This document shows, one piece after another, positions 1-7,733 of a DNA stretch of 14,951 bases. The stretch is from WFZT01 sp964571845 (GTDB taxonomy: Bacteria; Hydrothermota; Hydrothermia; B15-G9; WFZT01). The stretch is from assembly GCA_964571845.1 (NCBI GenBank), contig CAZNDM010000041.1:1-14951 (forward strand), given 5' to 3'. Under the pieces are notes generated by a model. It was not told where the DNA came from and made no database searches. It worked only from the letters and a program-made list of their open reading frames with translations. The translations under genes were made by a program, and so were the position numbers. Position 1 is the stretch's first letter. Each line of letters begins with the position of its first letter.

Positions 1-46
1 AATAGGGGTCTCCCCCACAAACCAAAGCTTTGCGGGGGAGGAGTTT
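1..46. repeat. Hairpin repeat copy A (CTCCCCCAC family)
   Basis: An imperfect inverted repeat at 10-40: a 12-base left arm CTCCCCCACAAA pairs with TTTGCGGGGGAG across a 7-base loop, with one A-C mismatch. The 46-base stretch recurs as a degenerate direct repeat at 486-533 (both start AATAGGG and end GGGGGAGGAGTTT). It may be cut by the window edge. The sequence just after it (TCATTGCGA then GAAGAAGC) weakly resembles a dispersed bacterial palindromic repeat, but this is only a likeness. Confidence 0.7.
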
Positions 47-180
47 GCGTGTCATTGCGAAAGAAGAAGCCCAATATGGTATTATAAGAGATAATCTACA
101 CCTGTTCTCCTTATGTGTTCCTATTTCATTTTACAGGATTACCTCTTCTGACATTCTTTCCACCTTGCGATGGAAAGTTC

Positions 181-370
181 ACTCACAGTTTTCCATCCCT
201 TCATGCGGGAACCCGTCCACAACTTCTCCTCCCGCTGTGTGTGAGGTTTTACTCACATCTCTCATTCCACTTGTGGGATCATCCACATCTCTCCTCCCAC
301 TTGCGGGGGTCACCCACACCTCCCCTCCCGCTTGCAGGATCCTCCACACCTCCCCTCCCACGATGTGGGA
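181..370. repeat. Degenerate C-rich tandem array, 30-base units
   Basis: Four units of exactly 30 bases run 251-280, 281-310, 311-340 and 341-370. They follow the pattern (a/c)YCCACAYCTCYCCTCCCRCTTGYGGG, and each carries a tiny CCCRC-TT-GYGGG stem-loop. Two longer, more decayed units precede them at about 181-214 and 215-250. Because 30 is a multiple of three, the array gives open frames with a 10-residue repeat on the plus strand; these look spurious, with no ribosome site and frames open on both strands. Confidence 0.75.
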
Positions 371-479
371 GGGGACTAAGGGGAGGGCAACAAAAGCCCA
401 TCCTGCTTTCATCTGTCGATTCCGCTCTTCTTGCCCCCTCCTTTATCCTCCCCCACGCCGCCTTGCGGCGCGGGGGAGG
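305..479 (+). repeat. Dispersed repeat element, left copy
   Basis: This stretch matches the reverse complement of 14771-14951 at the right end of the window. In order it holds the last C-rich tandem units, a conserved spacer (about TGGGAGGGGA, YTAAGGGGA, CAAAAGC, CTGTC, TGCCCCCTCC) and a strong hairpin. By eye the spacer (373-442) is roughly three-quarters identical between copies. The hairpin lies at the same place in both copies but has a different inner stem. Confidence 0.7.
447..479. repeat. Strong hairpin, 15-base arms, 3-base loop
   Basis: Left arm CCTCCCCCACGCCGC (447-461) pairs with GCGGCGCGGGGGAGG (465-479) around loop CTT. The only mismatch is A455 against C471, the same position that mismatches in the copy at 10-40. 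There is no T-run on either side, so an intrinsic terminator is unlikely. Confidence 0.8.
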
Positions 480-485
480 GGTCGG

Positions 486-533
486 AATAGGGCTCTCCCA
501 CACACAAATCAAAGCTTTGTGGGGGAGGAGTTT
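486..533. repeat. Hairpin repeat copy B, direct repeat of 1-46
   Basis: This is a degenerate direct copy of the stretch at 1-46, with the loop TCAAAGC flanked by AAA/TTT. The inner pairs are intact, and the A-C mismatch of copy A is here an A-T pair (A504-T520). The outer left arm has decayed (CTCTCCCACACA), so the stem is imperfect. Confidence 0.65.
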
Positions 534-943
534 AAATGGAAAATCTATCCCACAGCACTAACGCACTCAGGAAAAGGAGGTTGAAAAGTCATCCTCCACA
601 AATCTCTTCGAAATTCAGCGGAGAATGATGAAAAAAATCCACCGACACCTCGATAAATCGCAGGGAAGGAGATCGAAAAGATATCCTCTCGAACCCCTCC
701 GTGGTTCGAAATAGGATGCCAAAATTTACCCCAATAAACACCTCTTTTCTGGAAGGAATCAGTGCGTATTCTCCTAAAAACAACCGTTTTGTAGCGAAGA
801 GAATTTTTCGGATCACTCGCAAACCTAATCCACCGAGAAAGGAAGTTGAAAAAGTGAATACCCTATCTTTACGAGATACTGGAAAGAAGGATGCTGCATA
901 TCTCCTCTTCCTCTCTTCGGTCATGAGGGGGAAATAATAGAGT
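534..943. other. Gene-free stretch with faint ~88-base periodicity
   Basis: No convincing gene is seen here. Frames of 111 codons (minus, 589-924) and 78 codons (plus, 701-937) overlap each other, lack ribosome sites and resemble no family I know. GGAGGTTGAAAAG near 577, GGAGATCGAAAAG near 668 and GGAAGTTGAAAAAG near 841 are spaced about 90 and 2 x 87 bases apart. A weaker match begins near 755. This suggests four very decayed tandem units. The minus-strand frame shows a matching vague 29-residue periodicity (EVFIGV / EVSVDF). Confidence 0.4.
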
Positions 944-975
944 ATCCCCCACAGGACATTCGTCCTGTGGGGGAT
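944..975. repeat. Perfect hairpin downstream of the efflux operon
   Basis: ATCCCCCACAGGAC (944-957) pairs perfectly with GTCCTGTGGGGGAT (962-975) around a 4-base loop. It has the family core CCCCCAC/GTGGGGG with its own inner stem AGGAC/GTCCT. It lies about 100 bases past the end of the RND gene and could stop transcription or protect the 3' end of that mRNA. The minus strand beyond it is only mildly T-rich (ACTCTATTATTT), so a classical intrinsic terminator is not clear. Confidence 0.75.
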
Positions 976-1003
976 GACATGATATTACCTCAATTCTGCT
1001 TCC

Positions 1004-1069
1004 CTATTCCAATATTTCCACCTGATCTCTATGTCCCCGGACCTTCATGCCTCCACATCCACCACACAT
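1004..1069 (-). CDS. Possible 21-residue Cys/Gly-rich small ORF
   Basis: An ATG lies 3 bases after the stop codon of the RND gene, in the same frame, and opens a 21-codon frame starting MCGGCGGMK and ending in a charged tail before TAG. The CGGCGG start could bind a metal or be a remnant of a zinc-ribbon protein. There is only a weak ribosome site (AAAGG inside the RND gene end), and the frame is short enough to occur by chance. I do not recognise a family. Confidence 0.15.
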   Translation of the reverse strand: MCGGCGGMKVRGHRDQVEILE

Positions 1070-1072
1070 TTT

Positions 1073-4000
1073 TCACTTTTTAACCCTTTCCGGATGTCTA
1101 ATGCCCTCGAATATCGTGAAAACAGTTGGTATGATGAAAAGTGTCAATATGGTCGTTGTTACAAGTCCTCCTATTACGGCAATTGCCATAGGTGCCCTCA
1201 TCTCTGATCCCTCAGAATGACTCAACGCCATGGGCAACATACCGAGTATCGTCGTCAACGCCGTAATCAAAATGGGCCTCATCCTGATCGATGCTCCCTC
1301 AATAACCGCCTCAAATCTGTCCATACCCTTTGCCATCAGCTTTCGAATGAAATCGATCATCACGATGGCATTATTAACAGCAATTCCAGAAAGTATCAGT
1401 GTTCCCATCAAGGAAGGCACGGAAATGGTTGTACCTGTGACAAAGAGAAGCAGGATAACCCCGATTATCGCGAGTGGCAGAGTAAACATGATGATAAATG
1501 GATCCTTGAATGATTCAAACTGGGCAGCCATAACCATGTAAATCAGGAGAACCGCAGCGATGAGTGCAAAAATCATGTCCTTTATCATCTCTTTGATCTG
1601 CTCGAATTCACCACCCATCGTCATTGTGATACCCTGAGGCATGGAAATCTGCTTGAGTTTTTTCTCAATATCCAGACTGATCTGGCCCACACTTCTTCCC
1701 TTGACATCCGCAAGTACGGAGATCAACCTGCTCTGTTTTTCCCTGTCAATTTTTATGGGTCCAAGGGCATAATAAACATCAACAACTTCCCTGAGCGGTA
1801 TCACAGAGCCCGAGGGCGTCTTGAGTGGTATTGAAAGAAGTTTTTCCATATCATCCCGCGTATCCGGTCTGTAAACGACACGAATGTCAATCTCCTCACC
1901 CTTTTCCCTCAACCTCGAAGCAACTTTTCCAAGCATAGCAGCATTGATCTCTTTCTCAATCTGGTAGGGTGTAAGACCAAAGCTCATAGCCTTTGCATTG
2001 TCTATCTTCAACCTGATCTCCGGCTTCGCCTGCACGAGAGAAATCTCAGGTCGCACAACACCTGGGACATCTTTTACTATGTTGAGTATCCTTTCAGCCA
2101 TGTCCCGCATAGCATCAAGATCCTGACCGTACAGCTTTATCTGGATGGGTCTCGCAGTTCCACCCATAAACATCATCCTCGTGAAATCAACGGCTGTAAC
2201 CTTTGCACCTCGATACTTTGGAATACTTTCAAGTACCTTCTCAACATTTTTGTACGAGGGGAGTTTTCTCTCTTTCAGGGGCACGAAAGAGAGAAAAATC
2301 GTGGCTGTGTTAACACCACTTTCACCAAAGAAAGAGACCATCTGCTCACTCCCCTCAGATTCACCCACAATGGCTGAAACGAGCTTTACATCAGGGAGCT
2401 TTCTCGCTTCTTTTTCAATGATTTTCACATAGTTGTTCGTCTCCTCAAGACTTGTCCCGGGCGGTAATGAGACATAGATCATGGCGAACTCCCTGTTCAT
2501 CTGCGGCATAAATTCAAGTCCGAGACGGGGAATCAGTGCAAGAGATCCGAGAAAAACAATAATGATGGTTGATACGGTCAGTATCCTGTGTTTTAAGACC
2601 CAGGATAGTACCCTTCTGTAGGCATTTTTTATGGGTTCAAACCATGAGGATCCAAAAGCCTTGCCGTACTCTTCAGCTGCCCTTTCCTTCAGAAACACTC
2701 TTGCAAGCATGGGAATTATGGTTATTGCAACAAATAGTGATGCGAGAATAGTTGAGCTCACGGTCACTGCAAGCTGTTTCGTCAACTTCCCGACAAGCTC
2801 ACCGATGTAGATAAGTGGCAGGAACACGATTATGTTGGTGAATGTTGAGGCAGAGATAGCGGAGACCACCTCAGTGGTTGCGTTTATTGCAGCATCAAAC
2901 TTATTTTCGCCACTTTCAAGATGCCGGAAAATGTTTTCTATCACAACTACCGCATTGTCAACGAGCAACCCCACGCCGAGGGCAATACCTCCCATTGTCA
3001 TCAAGTTCAATGTGTAATTGGCAAAGTAAATGACGATGAATGTAATAACCACGGACAGCGGTATGGCAAGGGATATGATTATTGTGGGTCTTATGTTTCT
3101 CAGGAAGAACAGAATCATAAGCGCAGCCAGTAGAGCACCAAGTAACGCGTTGTTCGAAGTCCTGTTGATCACCCGCCTGACAATTTTAGACTGATCAAAG
3201 GCTATTTCGAATTTTATCTCGGGGAAATCTTCTCTTATCTTTTCCATCTCCTTTTTAACTTTTTCAGCCACAACCACCGTGTTCGTCCCGGACTGCTTCA
3301 TTATGTCAATAAATGCCGTGGGTTTGCCGTTGACTCTGAAATAGCCTCTTTTTTCTTTGAAAGTATCAATGACATCCGCAACATCTCTGAGGAAAACAGG
3401 TGTGTTTCCCGGCGTTGATCCCACTATTATGTTTTTGATCTCGTCAATATTCTCAAATTCTCCGACAGCTCTGATAAGATATTCCGTGTGCCCCTGCACA
3501 AGATGGCCGGAGGGCATGTTTAAATTGTGGCTTCTCAGTACATTGATGATCTGGAGCAATGAGACATTGAACTGGGCAAGTTTTTCCGGGTCAACCTGAA
3601 TCCAGATTTCCCTGATTCTTCCTCCGTAAGGGATCACTGACGCAACGCCGTCTATCCTCTCGAGTCTGCTTTTTATCTGTTTGTCAATAACCTTTCTCAC
3701 CTGCACATCAGAGAGCTTGTCACTGTAAACATAGTATTCCATAATCGGCATGGATGACATGTCGAACTTCATAACAAGAGGCTTTGACGCATCCTCCGGA
3801 AGGTAACCTTCAATAAGACCCAGCTTGTCCCTTACATCCTGCGCCGCAAAATCGAGATTTTTGTTCCAGCTGAATTCAACGGTTACAAGCGAAATTCCCT
3901 CAAAGGAGGAGGAGGTAACCTTTTTCACACCATTGATGGTGGCAACGGCTTCCTCTATCGGTTTTGTGATCATCTCTTCGATGTCTTCAGGAGCCACTCC

Positions 4001-4150
4001 GGGATAGGTTGTTACTATACTGACTGATGGGTAACTGAGTTCCGGGAAGAGATCGAGTCCGAGTTTTGTAAACGAGACAAATCCCAGGACCACGAGTATC
4101 CCAATGAACATGGTTATGGCAATTGGTCTCCTGACAGAGAATCTGATCAT
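1073..4150 (-). CDS. RND efflux pump, HAE-1/AcrB-like inner-membrane permease
   Basis: A 1025-residue proton-driven transporter of the resistance-nodulation-division family, the usual length for HAE-1 pumps. It exports hydrophobic compounds through a partner adaptor and TolC-type channel. The first membrane segment is at about 10-28 and the family motif TYPGVAPEDIEEMITKPIEE at 48-67. Large periplasmic loops lie at about 30-330 and 550-850, with membrane bundles at about 335-555 and 855-1015. The TM4 motif GLLVDNAVVVIEN (394-406) keeps one of the two AcrB aspartates (D398) and has Asn399 in place of the second. TM10 reads GIAVNNAIVMIDF, with Asn926 where AcrB has its relay lysine. This variant is common in non-proteobacterial HAE-1 pumps. 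The ATG overlaps the adaptor's stop (ATGA), and a GGGGGTGA ribosome site lies in the adaptor's end. Last main gene of the tetR operon; substrate cannot be told. Confidence 0.95.
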   Translation of the reverse strand: MIRFSVRRPIAITMFIGILVVLGFVSFTKLGLDLFPELSYPSVSIVTTYPGVAPEDIEEMITKPIEEAVATINGVKKVTSSSFEGISLVTVEFSWNKNLDFAAQDVRDKLGLIEGYLPEDASKPLVMKFDMSSMPIMEYYVYSDKLSDVQVRKVIDKQIKSRLERIDGVASVIPYGGRIREIWIQVDPEKLAQFNVSLLQIINVLRSHNLNMPSGHLVQGHTEYLIRAVGEFENIDEIKNIIVGSTPGNTPVFLRDVADVIDTFKEKRGYFRVNGKPTAFIDIMKQSGTNTVVVAEKVKKEMEKIREDFPEIKFEIAFDQSKIVRRVINRTSNNALLGALLAALMILFFLRNIRPTIIISLAIPLSVVITFIVIYFANYTLNLMTMGGIALGVGLLVDNAVVVIENIFRHLESGENKFDAAINATTEVVSAISASTFTNIIVFLPLIYIGELVGKLTKQLAVTVSSTILASLFVAITIIPMLARVFLKERAAEEYGKAFGSSWFEPIKNAYRRVLSWVLKHRILTVSTIIIVFLGSLALIPRLGLEFMPQMNREFAMIYVSLPPGTSLEETNNYVKIIEKEARKLPDVKLVSAIVGESEGSEQMVSFFGESGVNTATIFLSFVPLKERKLPSYKNVEKVLESIPKYRGAKVTAVDFTRMMFMGGTARPIQIKLYGQDLDAMRDMAERILNIVKDVPGVVRPEISLVQAKPEIRLKIDNAKAMSFGLTPYQIEKEINAAMLGKVASRLREKGEEIDIRVVYRPDTRDDMEKLLSIPLKTPSGSVIPLREVVDVYYALGPIKIDREKQSRLISVLADVKGRSVGQISLDIEKKLKQISMPQGITMTMGGEFEQIKEMIKDMIFALIAAVLLIYMVMAAQFESFKDPFIIMFTLPLAIIGVILLLFVTGTTISVPSLMGTLILSGIAVNNAIVMIDFIRKLMAKGMDRFEAVIEGASIRMRPILITALTTILGMLPMALSHSEGSEMRAPMAIAVIGGLVTTTILTLFIIPTVFTIFEGIRHPERVKK

Positions 4151-4992
4151 TTTATCTCACCCCCGATTTCAACGGGCTGACCATCACTCAATCCTGCTGC
4201 ACCAAGGGTAATGACCGTGTCTCCCTCTTCAAGTCCAGATTTTATTTCAATGAATTTTCCTGATCTGATACCCGTTTGGACAAAGACCTTTCTGGCATAT
4301 CCGTTGACGACCTTAAATACGACAAATTTATCTCCCTCCTTAACGAGGGCACTCAGAGGAACATAGAGAGTATTCCTGCTCTCCTCTTTTGCGATAAGGG
4401 CTTTTACAAACATACCGGGTTTTAAAAGCCTGCGAGATCGTCTATCAGGATCAATGTAAGCCTTGGCCTGCCGGGTCTTCATGTCTATTGCCGGAGATAG
4501 TCTTTTCACAACTCCTCTTAATGTATCACTACCCACAATCATGAGGACTTCTTTACCCGGCTTGATAAATGAAAGATCACTCTGAGGCACATAAAGTTCG
4601 AGTCTTAGACCCGCGGGATCCACGATGTACATGAGTGGAACCTGCTGGGCAACTTTCTGACCCAGCTTAACATAGATAAACCCTACTATACCGTCAATCG
4701 TTGATTTCACCTTTAGAGGCTTGTATTCGAGGCCCGGAATATCCCTTGAGATGAATGCGACTACCTGGTCCTTTTTGACCCGATCTCCCTCTTTAACGAG
4801 TAATCTCGTAACTTCTCCGGGCATGTCAGGATAAAGGAGTGCTTCTTTACTGCTCGTTACCATGCCAAAGTAAACATAACGAACTGCAATATCTCCTCTC
4901 TTTACAGTGGTTGCTTTTACAAGTGCCCTTGTCTGATTTTCAGCGAATAGAATACCTGAAAGTATTAAAATCCCTGAAAGTATCTTTTTCAT
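4147..4992 (-). CDS. Periplasmic adaptor (membrane fusion protein), hairpin-less
   Basis: A 281-residue adaptor linking the RND pump to the outer-membrane channel. An N-terminal signal peptide (about 1-17, cleaved near FA/EN) lacks a lipobox Cys, so the protein is probably soluble in the periplasm. First lipoyl half at 56-83 (PGEVTRLLVKEGDRV...) and second at 94-125 (STIDGIVGFIYVKLGQKV). Then come a beta-barrel region at about 130-205 and a membrane-proximal domain at about 206-281. Only some 10 residues join the lipoyl halves, so the long alpha-helical hairpin present in AcrA and MacA is missing. This also explains the short length against about 350-400 for the family. The SD is AAGGAGGT, 7 bases before ATG. 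It starts 12 bases after the tolC-like gene and overlaps the pump gene by 4 bases. Confidence 0.92.
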   Translation of the reverse strand: MKKILSGILILSGILFAENQTRALVKATTVKRGDIAVRYVYFGMVTSSKEALLYPDMPGEVTRLLVKEGDRVKKDQVVAFISRDIPGLEYKPLKVKSTIDGIVGFIYVKLGQKVAQQVPLMYIVDPAGLRLELYVPQSDLSFIKPGKEVLMIVGSDTLRGVVKRLSPAIDMKTRQAKAYIDPDRRSRRLLKPGMFVKALIAKEESRNTLYVPLSALVKEGDKFVVFKVVNGYARKVFVQTGIRSGKFIEIKSGLEEGDTVITLGAAGLSDGQPVEIGGEIK

Positions 4993-5004
4993 GGCTAAAC
5001 CTCC

Positions 5005-6345
5005 TTAAAAAGATTTTTCCTGTTGAAGTCCACCCCTGACACTGTACTCAAGCTTCGTCAGGGTTATCATATATTGGGCAAGGGTTTTAAGATAATTTAA
5101 TCTTGCCTGAGCATACTGAACCTGAGAATTTATGACATCGAGGGAGGTAGCATACCCCTCCTCGTACTGTTCTTTTGCCATTTCATAAGCCTTTTTTGCC
5201 AGTTCGAGATTGGATTCCTGTGCTCTGAGGCTGTTTTCCAGTGCGATGAGACTCGTGTAATAGTTTTTCACCACGAGCCTGATACCCCTTTTCATGTTCT
5301 CAAGTGAGATTCTCAGACTCTTCAACTGGTAGTTGAGTTTTGCAACTTCAGCTCTGTTGGCACCACCGTCAAAAAGATTCCAGGAGACACCGAGTGTGAA
5401 AGTCCACATACCGTGCCATTCATCCTGCGTACCAGACGGTCTCTGGTACTTGTAGTTCCAGCTATAAAAGACTGATGGCAGGTTTTTCTTTTTCTGGAGT
5501 TTAATAGATTCTTCGAGGAGCCTCATATTCTCCCGCAAAAGATTGAGATCCACATGAGAGCTGTACGCCTCCTTAACAAGACTGTCGAGGGAGCAGGTAA
5601 TACTTCTATGATATAGACTATCCGTCAATTCAAACTCAACACTGTCAGGTATGCCGAGCAGGTTTCTAAAAGCGTCTTCAGCAACCTTTATCTGACCCTG
5701 AATCTGGATGATCTGCGGTTCAATGCTTTTGAGCTGAACCTCGGCTCTGAGAAGCTCAAAATCACTTGCATATCCGGCTTCATACCTCTCTTTTGCTGAC
5801 TTGAGATTTTCCTTAAGTTCATTCTGAATCTGTTTCAGCAGGGAAAGGGACTTTCGAGCAAGAAGAAGATTGATGTAGCTCTCCTTGACCTCCTCCTCAA
5901 TCTGGAGGGATGTGGATTTGATCTCCATGTTTATTGATTTGAGTCTCTTCTGGCTCAATCTATAAGCGCCTCTAAGAGCGCCCCAGGTGAATATAGGTTG
6001 TGAAACAGAAAGAGACAATGCGTAGTTGTTGAAGTAAGTTGTCTGCATTTCGCTAAACTCGGGGACGATCATATAGGGCATCCGTGGGTTACCTGTGGGT
6101 GTCAGTCTGAAACCCGAGAGCATAGGTGTTTTTTGCTCTTCGCTCAGACGGGTGTAAGCAGCCTGACCGCCTATGGACGGATAGAGAGAGCTCTTTGCCT
6201 TCAGCACATCCTGCTGAGCCATAAAAAGTTCCTGCTTTTTAGCCTTTATCGTCAGGTTGTTTTCAAGTGCAATTTTTACGGCATCTTCCATGGAAAGCTT
6301 CAAGGTGTTACCTGAAACAATAAGTAACAGGAGGATCAACTTCAT
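5005..6345 (-). CDS. TolC-family outer-membrane efflux channel
   Basis: A 446-residue outer-membrane efflux protein (OEP family) that forms the exit duct of the tripartite pump. A short hydrophobic signal peptide (about 2-13) is followed by the typical start SMEDAVKIALENN (18-30). Two OEP repeats span about 20-225 and 240-435. Each has long amphipathic helices rich in A, L, E, K and Q, including the paired motifs ERYEAGYASDFELLRAEVQL and EQYEEGYATSLDVINSQVQY. These are the internal duplication typical of TolC. No lipobox Cys is seen. Its ATG overlaps the tetR stop as ATGA, and the ribosome site AAAGGAGGG lies inside the end of tetR, so the two are likely translationally coupled. Confidence 0.95.
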   Translation of the reverse strand: MKLILLLLIVSGNTLKLSMEDAVKIALENNLTIKAKKQELFMAQQDVLKAKSSLYPSIGGQAAYTRLSEEQKTPMLSGFRLTPTGNPRMPYMIVPEFSEMQTTYFNNYALSLSVSQPIFTWGALRGAYRLSQKRLKSINMEIKSTSLQIEEEVKESYINLLLARKSLSLLKQIQNELKENLKSAKERYEAGYASDFELLRAEVQLKSIEPQIIQIQGQIKVAEDAFRNLLGIPDSVEFELTDSLYHRSITCSLDSLVKEAYSSHVDLNLLRENMRLLEESIKLQKKKNLPSVFYSWNYKYQRPSGTQDEWHGMWTFTLGVSWNLFDGGANRAEVAKLNYQLKSLRISLENMKRGIRLVVKNYYTSLIALENSLRAQESNLELAKKAYEMAKEQYEEGYATSLDVINSQVQYAQARLNYLKTLAQYMITLTKLEYSVRGGLQQEKSF

Positions 6346-6935
6346 AGTTCAACACCCTCCTTTATTGCTCCTCTGACAAAAATGTTAAAAGCCATGTCAG
6401 GGAGCTCTTTAAGACTTTGACCTTCTTCGATTCCGAAGAAGATAAACTTTTCCATGATACCTGCGAGAGCAAGAGACAGGTGTAGGGGGTCGATCGGTTT
6501 GAAGTATCCTTTTTCAATGGCTTCTTCCATTATTTCAGCGAGTCTGCGGATATTTTTCTTGTAGTTTTCGATGTACTTTCTGCGTTTTTGCTGTGAAGGT
6601 CTCTTTTTTATCTCAATTTCACCCATCATCAGGGGTCGGAAGAGCGACCTGTTGACATCGAAGTAATTGAAGTAAGTTTCGACGATGAATTTGATCTTCT
6701 GGAGCGGGTCATTTGTGGTTTCGAGTTTTTCCTCGAGTATTCTTGTGAGTTCTTTGAATCCTGATTTAATGACTTCTTTAAAGAGCTGTTCTTTGGATTC
6801 GAAGTAGATGTAAACGGTGCCTTTTGCGACGCCAGCATGTTTGGCGATTTCTTCGACGGTAGTTTCGTGATAACCTCTATCAGAGAAGAGTTCTTGAGCT
6901 GCGAGTAAAATTTTGCCTTTTTTGTTATCGTTCAT
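6342..6935 (-). CDS. TetR/AcrR-family repressor of the efflux operon
   Basis: A 197-residue TetR-family regulator. The N-terminal helix-turn-helix is at about 8-53, with TTVEEIAKHAGVAKGTVYIY and FESKEQLF, the signature of the family. The rest is the helical ligand-binding and dimer domain (about 60-195), which is not conserved enough to name a ligand. A strong SD (GGGAGGT, 5 bases before ATG) and a promoter with a palindromic operator lie directly upstream. First gene of tetR-tolC-adaptor-pump. Inference: it represses its own operon and lets go when it binds a pump substrate. Confidence 0.95.
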   Translation of the reverse strand: MNDNKKGKILLAAQELFSDRGYHETTVEEIAKHAGVAKGTVYIYFESKEQLFKEVIKSGFKELTRILEEKLETTNDPLQKIKFIVETYFNYFDVNRSLFRPLMMGEIEIKKRPSQQKRRKYIENYKKNIRRLAEIMEEAIEKGYFKPIDPLHLSLALAGIMEKFIFFGIEEGQSLKELPDMAFNIFVRGAIKEGVEL

Positions 6936-6954
6936 ATCACACCTCCCAAAAAGA

Positions 6955-6970
6955 ATGACCAGTCAGTCAT
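6955..6970. promoter_or_regulatory. Palindromic TetR-type operator
   Basis: ATGACCAGTCAGTCAT, with ATGAC/GTCAT arms. It starts at the base next to the -10 box of the tetR promoter, so it would cover the transcription start. The TGAC...GTCA form is common for AcrR/TetR-type operators. Binding by the adjacent TetR protein is inferred. Confidence 0.75.
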
Positions 6971-6999
6971 ATTATGTAAACCCTGTTACAGCTTGTCAA
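6971..6999 (-). promoter_or_regulatory. Sigma-70-type promoter of the efflux operon
   Basis: Read on the minus strand: -35 TTGACA (6994-6999), a 17-base spacer, and -10 CATAAT (6971-6976). This is a perfect -35 box with ideal spacing and lies 35 bases before the tetR ATG. The promoter separates this operon from the histidine kinase/response regulator unit upstream. Confidence 0.88.
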
Positions 7000-7064
7000 G
7001 TGGGTTACCTGTTCGGTGTGAACGCCTTCTGAAATGCCTGTTATTTCAATACTTCACAACTGAC

Positions 7065-7733
7065 TCATGTCCCGGCTTCTGGATTCTCCTTCACAAGCCC
7101 CTTTTTCACAGCAAACACAGCAAGCTGCACCCTGTTTTGCAGATGCAGTTTCTCCATTATGTTCCTCAGGTGATTCTTCACCGTGTTCTCTGATATCTTC
7201 AGCTTATAGGCAATCTCCTTGTTGGATGCCCCCTCTGCAATAAGCGTTAAAACCTCCTTCTCCCTCTGGGTCAGCGTCTCCGGAGATCCCTTGTTTTTAC
7301 CGGCATTTTTAGATACAAACTCGTTTAATATCCTGGCAGCAAGCGGACTGGAAATAGGTGCCTCACCTCGAAAAACGCTCCTGATCATGTTGAAAAGTTC
7401 AAACGGCTCAAGATTTTTCAAAAGATAACCCTGTGCCCCGCACTTTATCGCCTCAAACAGTGATTGGTCACTGTCCGACACCGTAAGCATTACGATTTTA
7501 ACATAGGGCATCTCACTTTTTATCATCTTCGTGGCATCAAGACCATCGCATTTCGGCATGTATATGTCCATGAGAATAAGATCGGGCATAAGTTCACGCG
7601 CCTTTTCAAGTGCCTCATTACCGTTGGACGCCTCTCCCACTACCTCGATATCGTCCTGCGTCTGGAGTAGTGAAGCGAGCCCCTTCCTGAAAAGTGTATG
7701 ATCATCAACGAGAAGTACCCTTATTTTGTCCAT
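7065..7733 (-). CDS. NarL/FixJ-family response regulator
   Basis: A 222-residue transcription regulator of the two-component type. The receiver domain (about 3-120) has acidic residues D10/D11, phospho-acceptor D56 in LILMDIYMP, T84 and K106. A LuxR-type helix-turn-helix lies at about 152-214 (LTQREKEVLTLIAEGASNKE and the recognition helix near ENTVKNHLRNI). It overlaps the 3' end of the kinase gene by 29 bases, so the pair is surely co-transcribed and probably coupled. The SD is weak. Targets are unknown. The efflux operon lies just downstream but has its own promoter, and no LuxR-type site could be assigned there. Confidence 0.95.
   Translation of the reverse strand: MDKIRVLLVDDHTLFRKGLASLLQTQDDIEVVGEASNGNEALEKARELMPDLILMDIYMPKCDGLDATKMIKSEMPYVKIVMLTVSDSDQSLFEAIKCGAQGYLLKNLEPFELFNMIRSVFRGEAPISSPLAARILNEFVSKNAGKNKGSPETLTQREKEVLTLIAEGASNKEIAYKLKISENTVKNHLRNIMEKLHLQNRVQLAVFAVKKGLVKENPEAGT

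Noticed and set aside
181..370. A CRISPR array for the 30-base repeats
   Set aside because: Units are back to back without unique spacers, and the repeats are degenerate. No cas genes are seen.
30..584. Plus-strand open frames of 184 and 148 codons over 30-584
   Set aside because: They run over C-rich tandem repeats and hairpins, overlap minus-strand frames, have low-complexity Pro/Ser/Leu repeats, and lack ribosome sites.
589..924. Minus-strand 111-codon frame as a gene
   Set aside because: No SD before the ATG, no family likeness, and a plus-strand frame covers much of the same bases. The weak internal periodicity fits decayed repeat DNA.
944..975. Intrinsic terminator of the efflux operon
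   Set aside because: The hairpin is perfect but lacks a T-run on the minus strand and belongs to a repeat family found elsewhere, so I list it as a repeat with a possible 3'-end role only.
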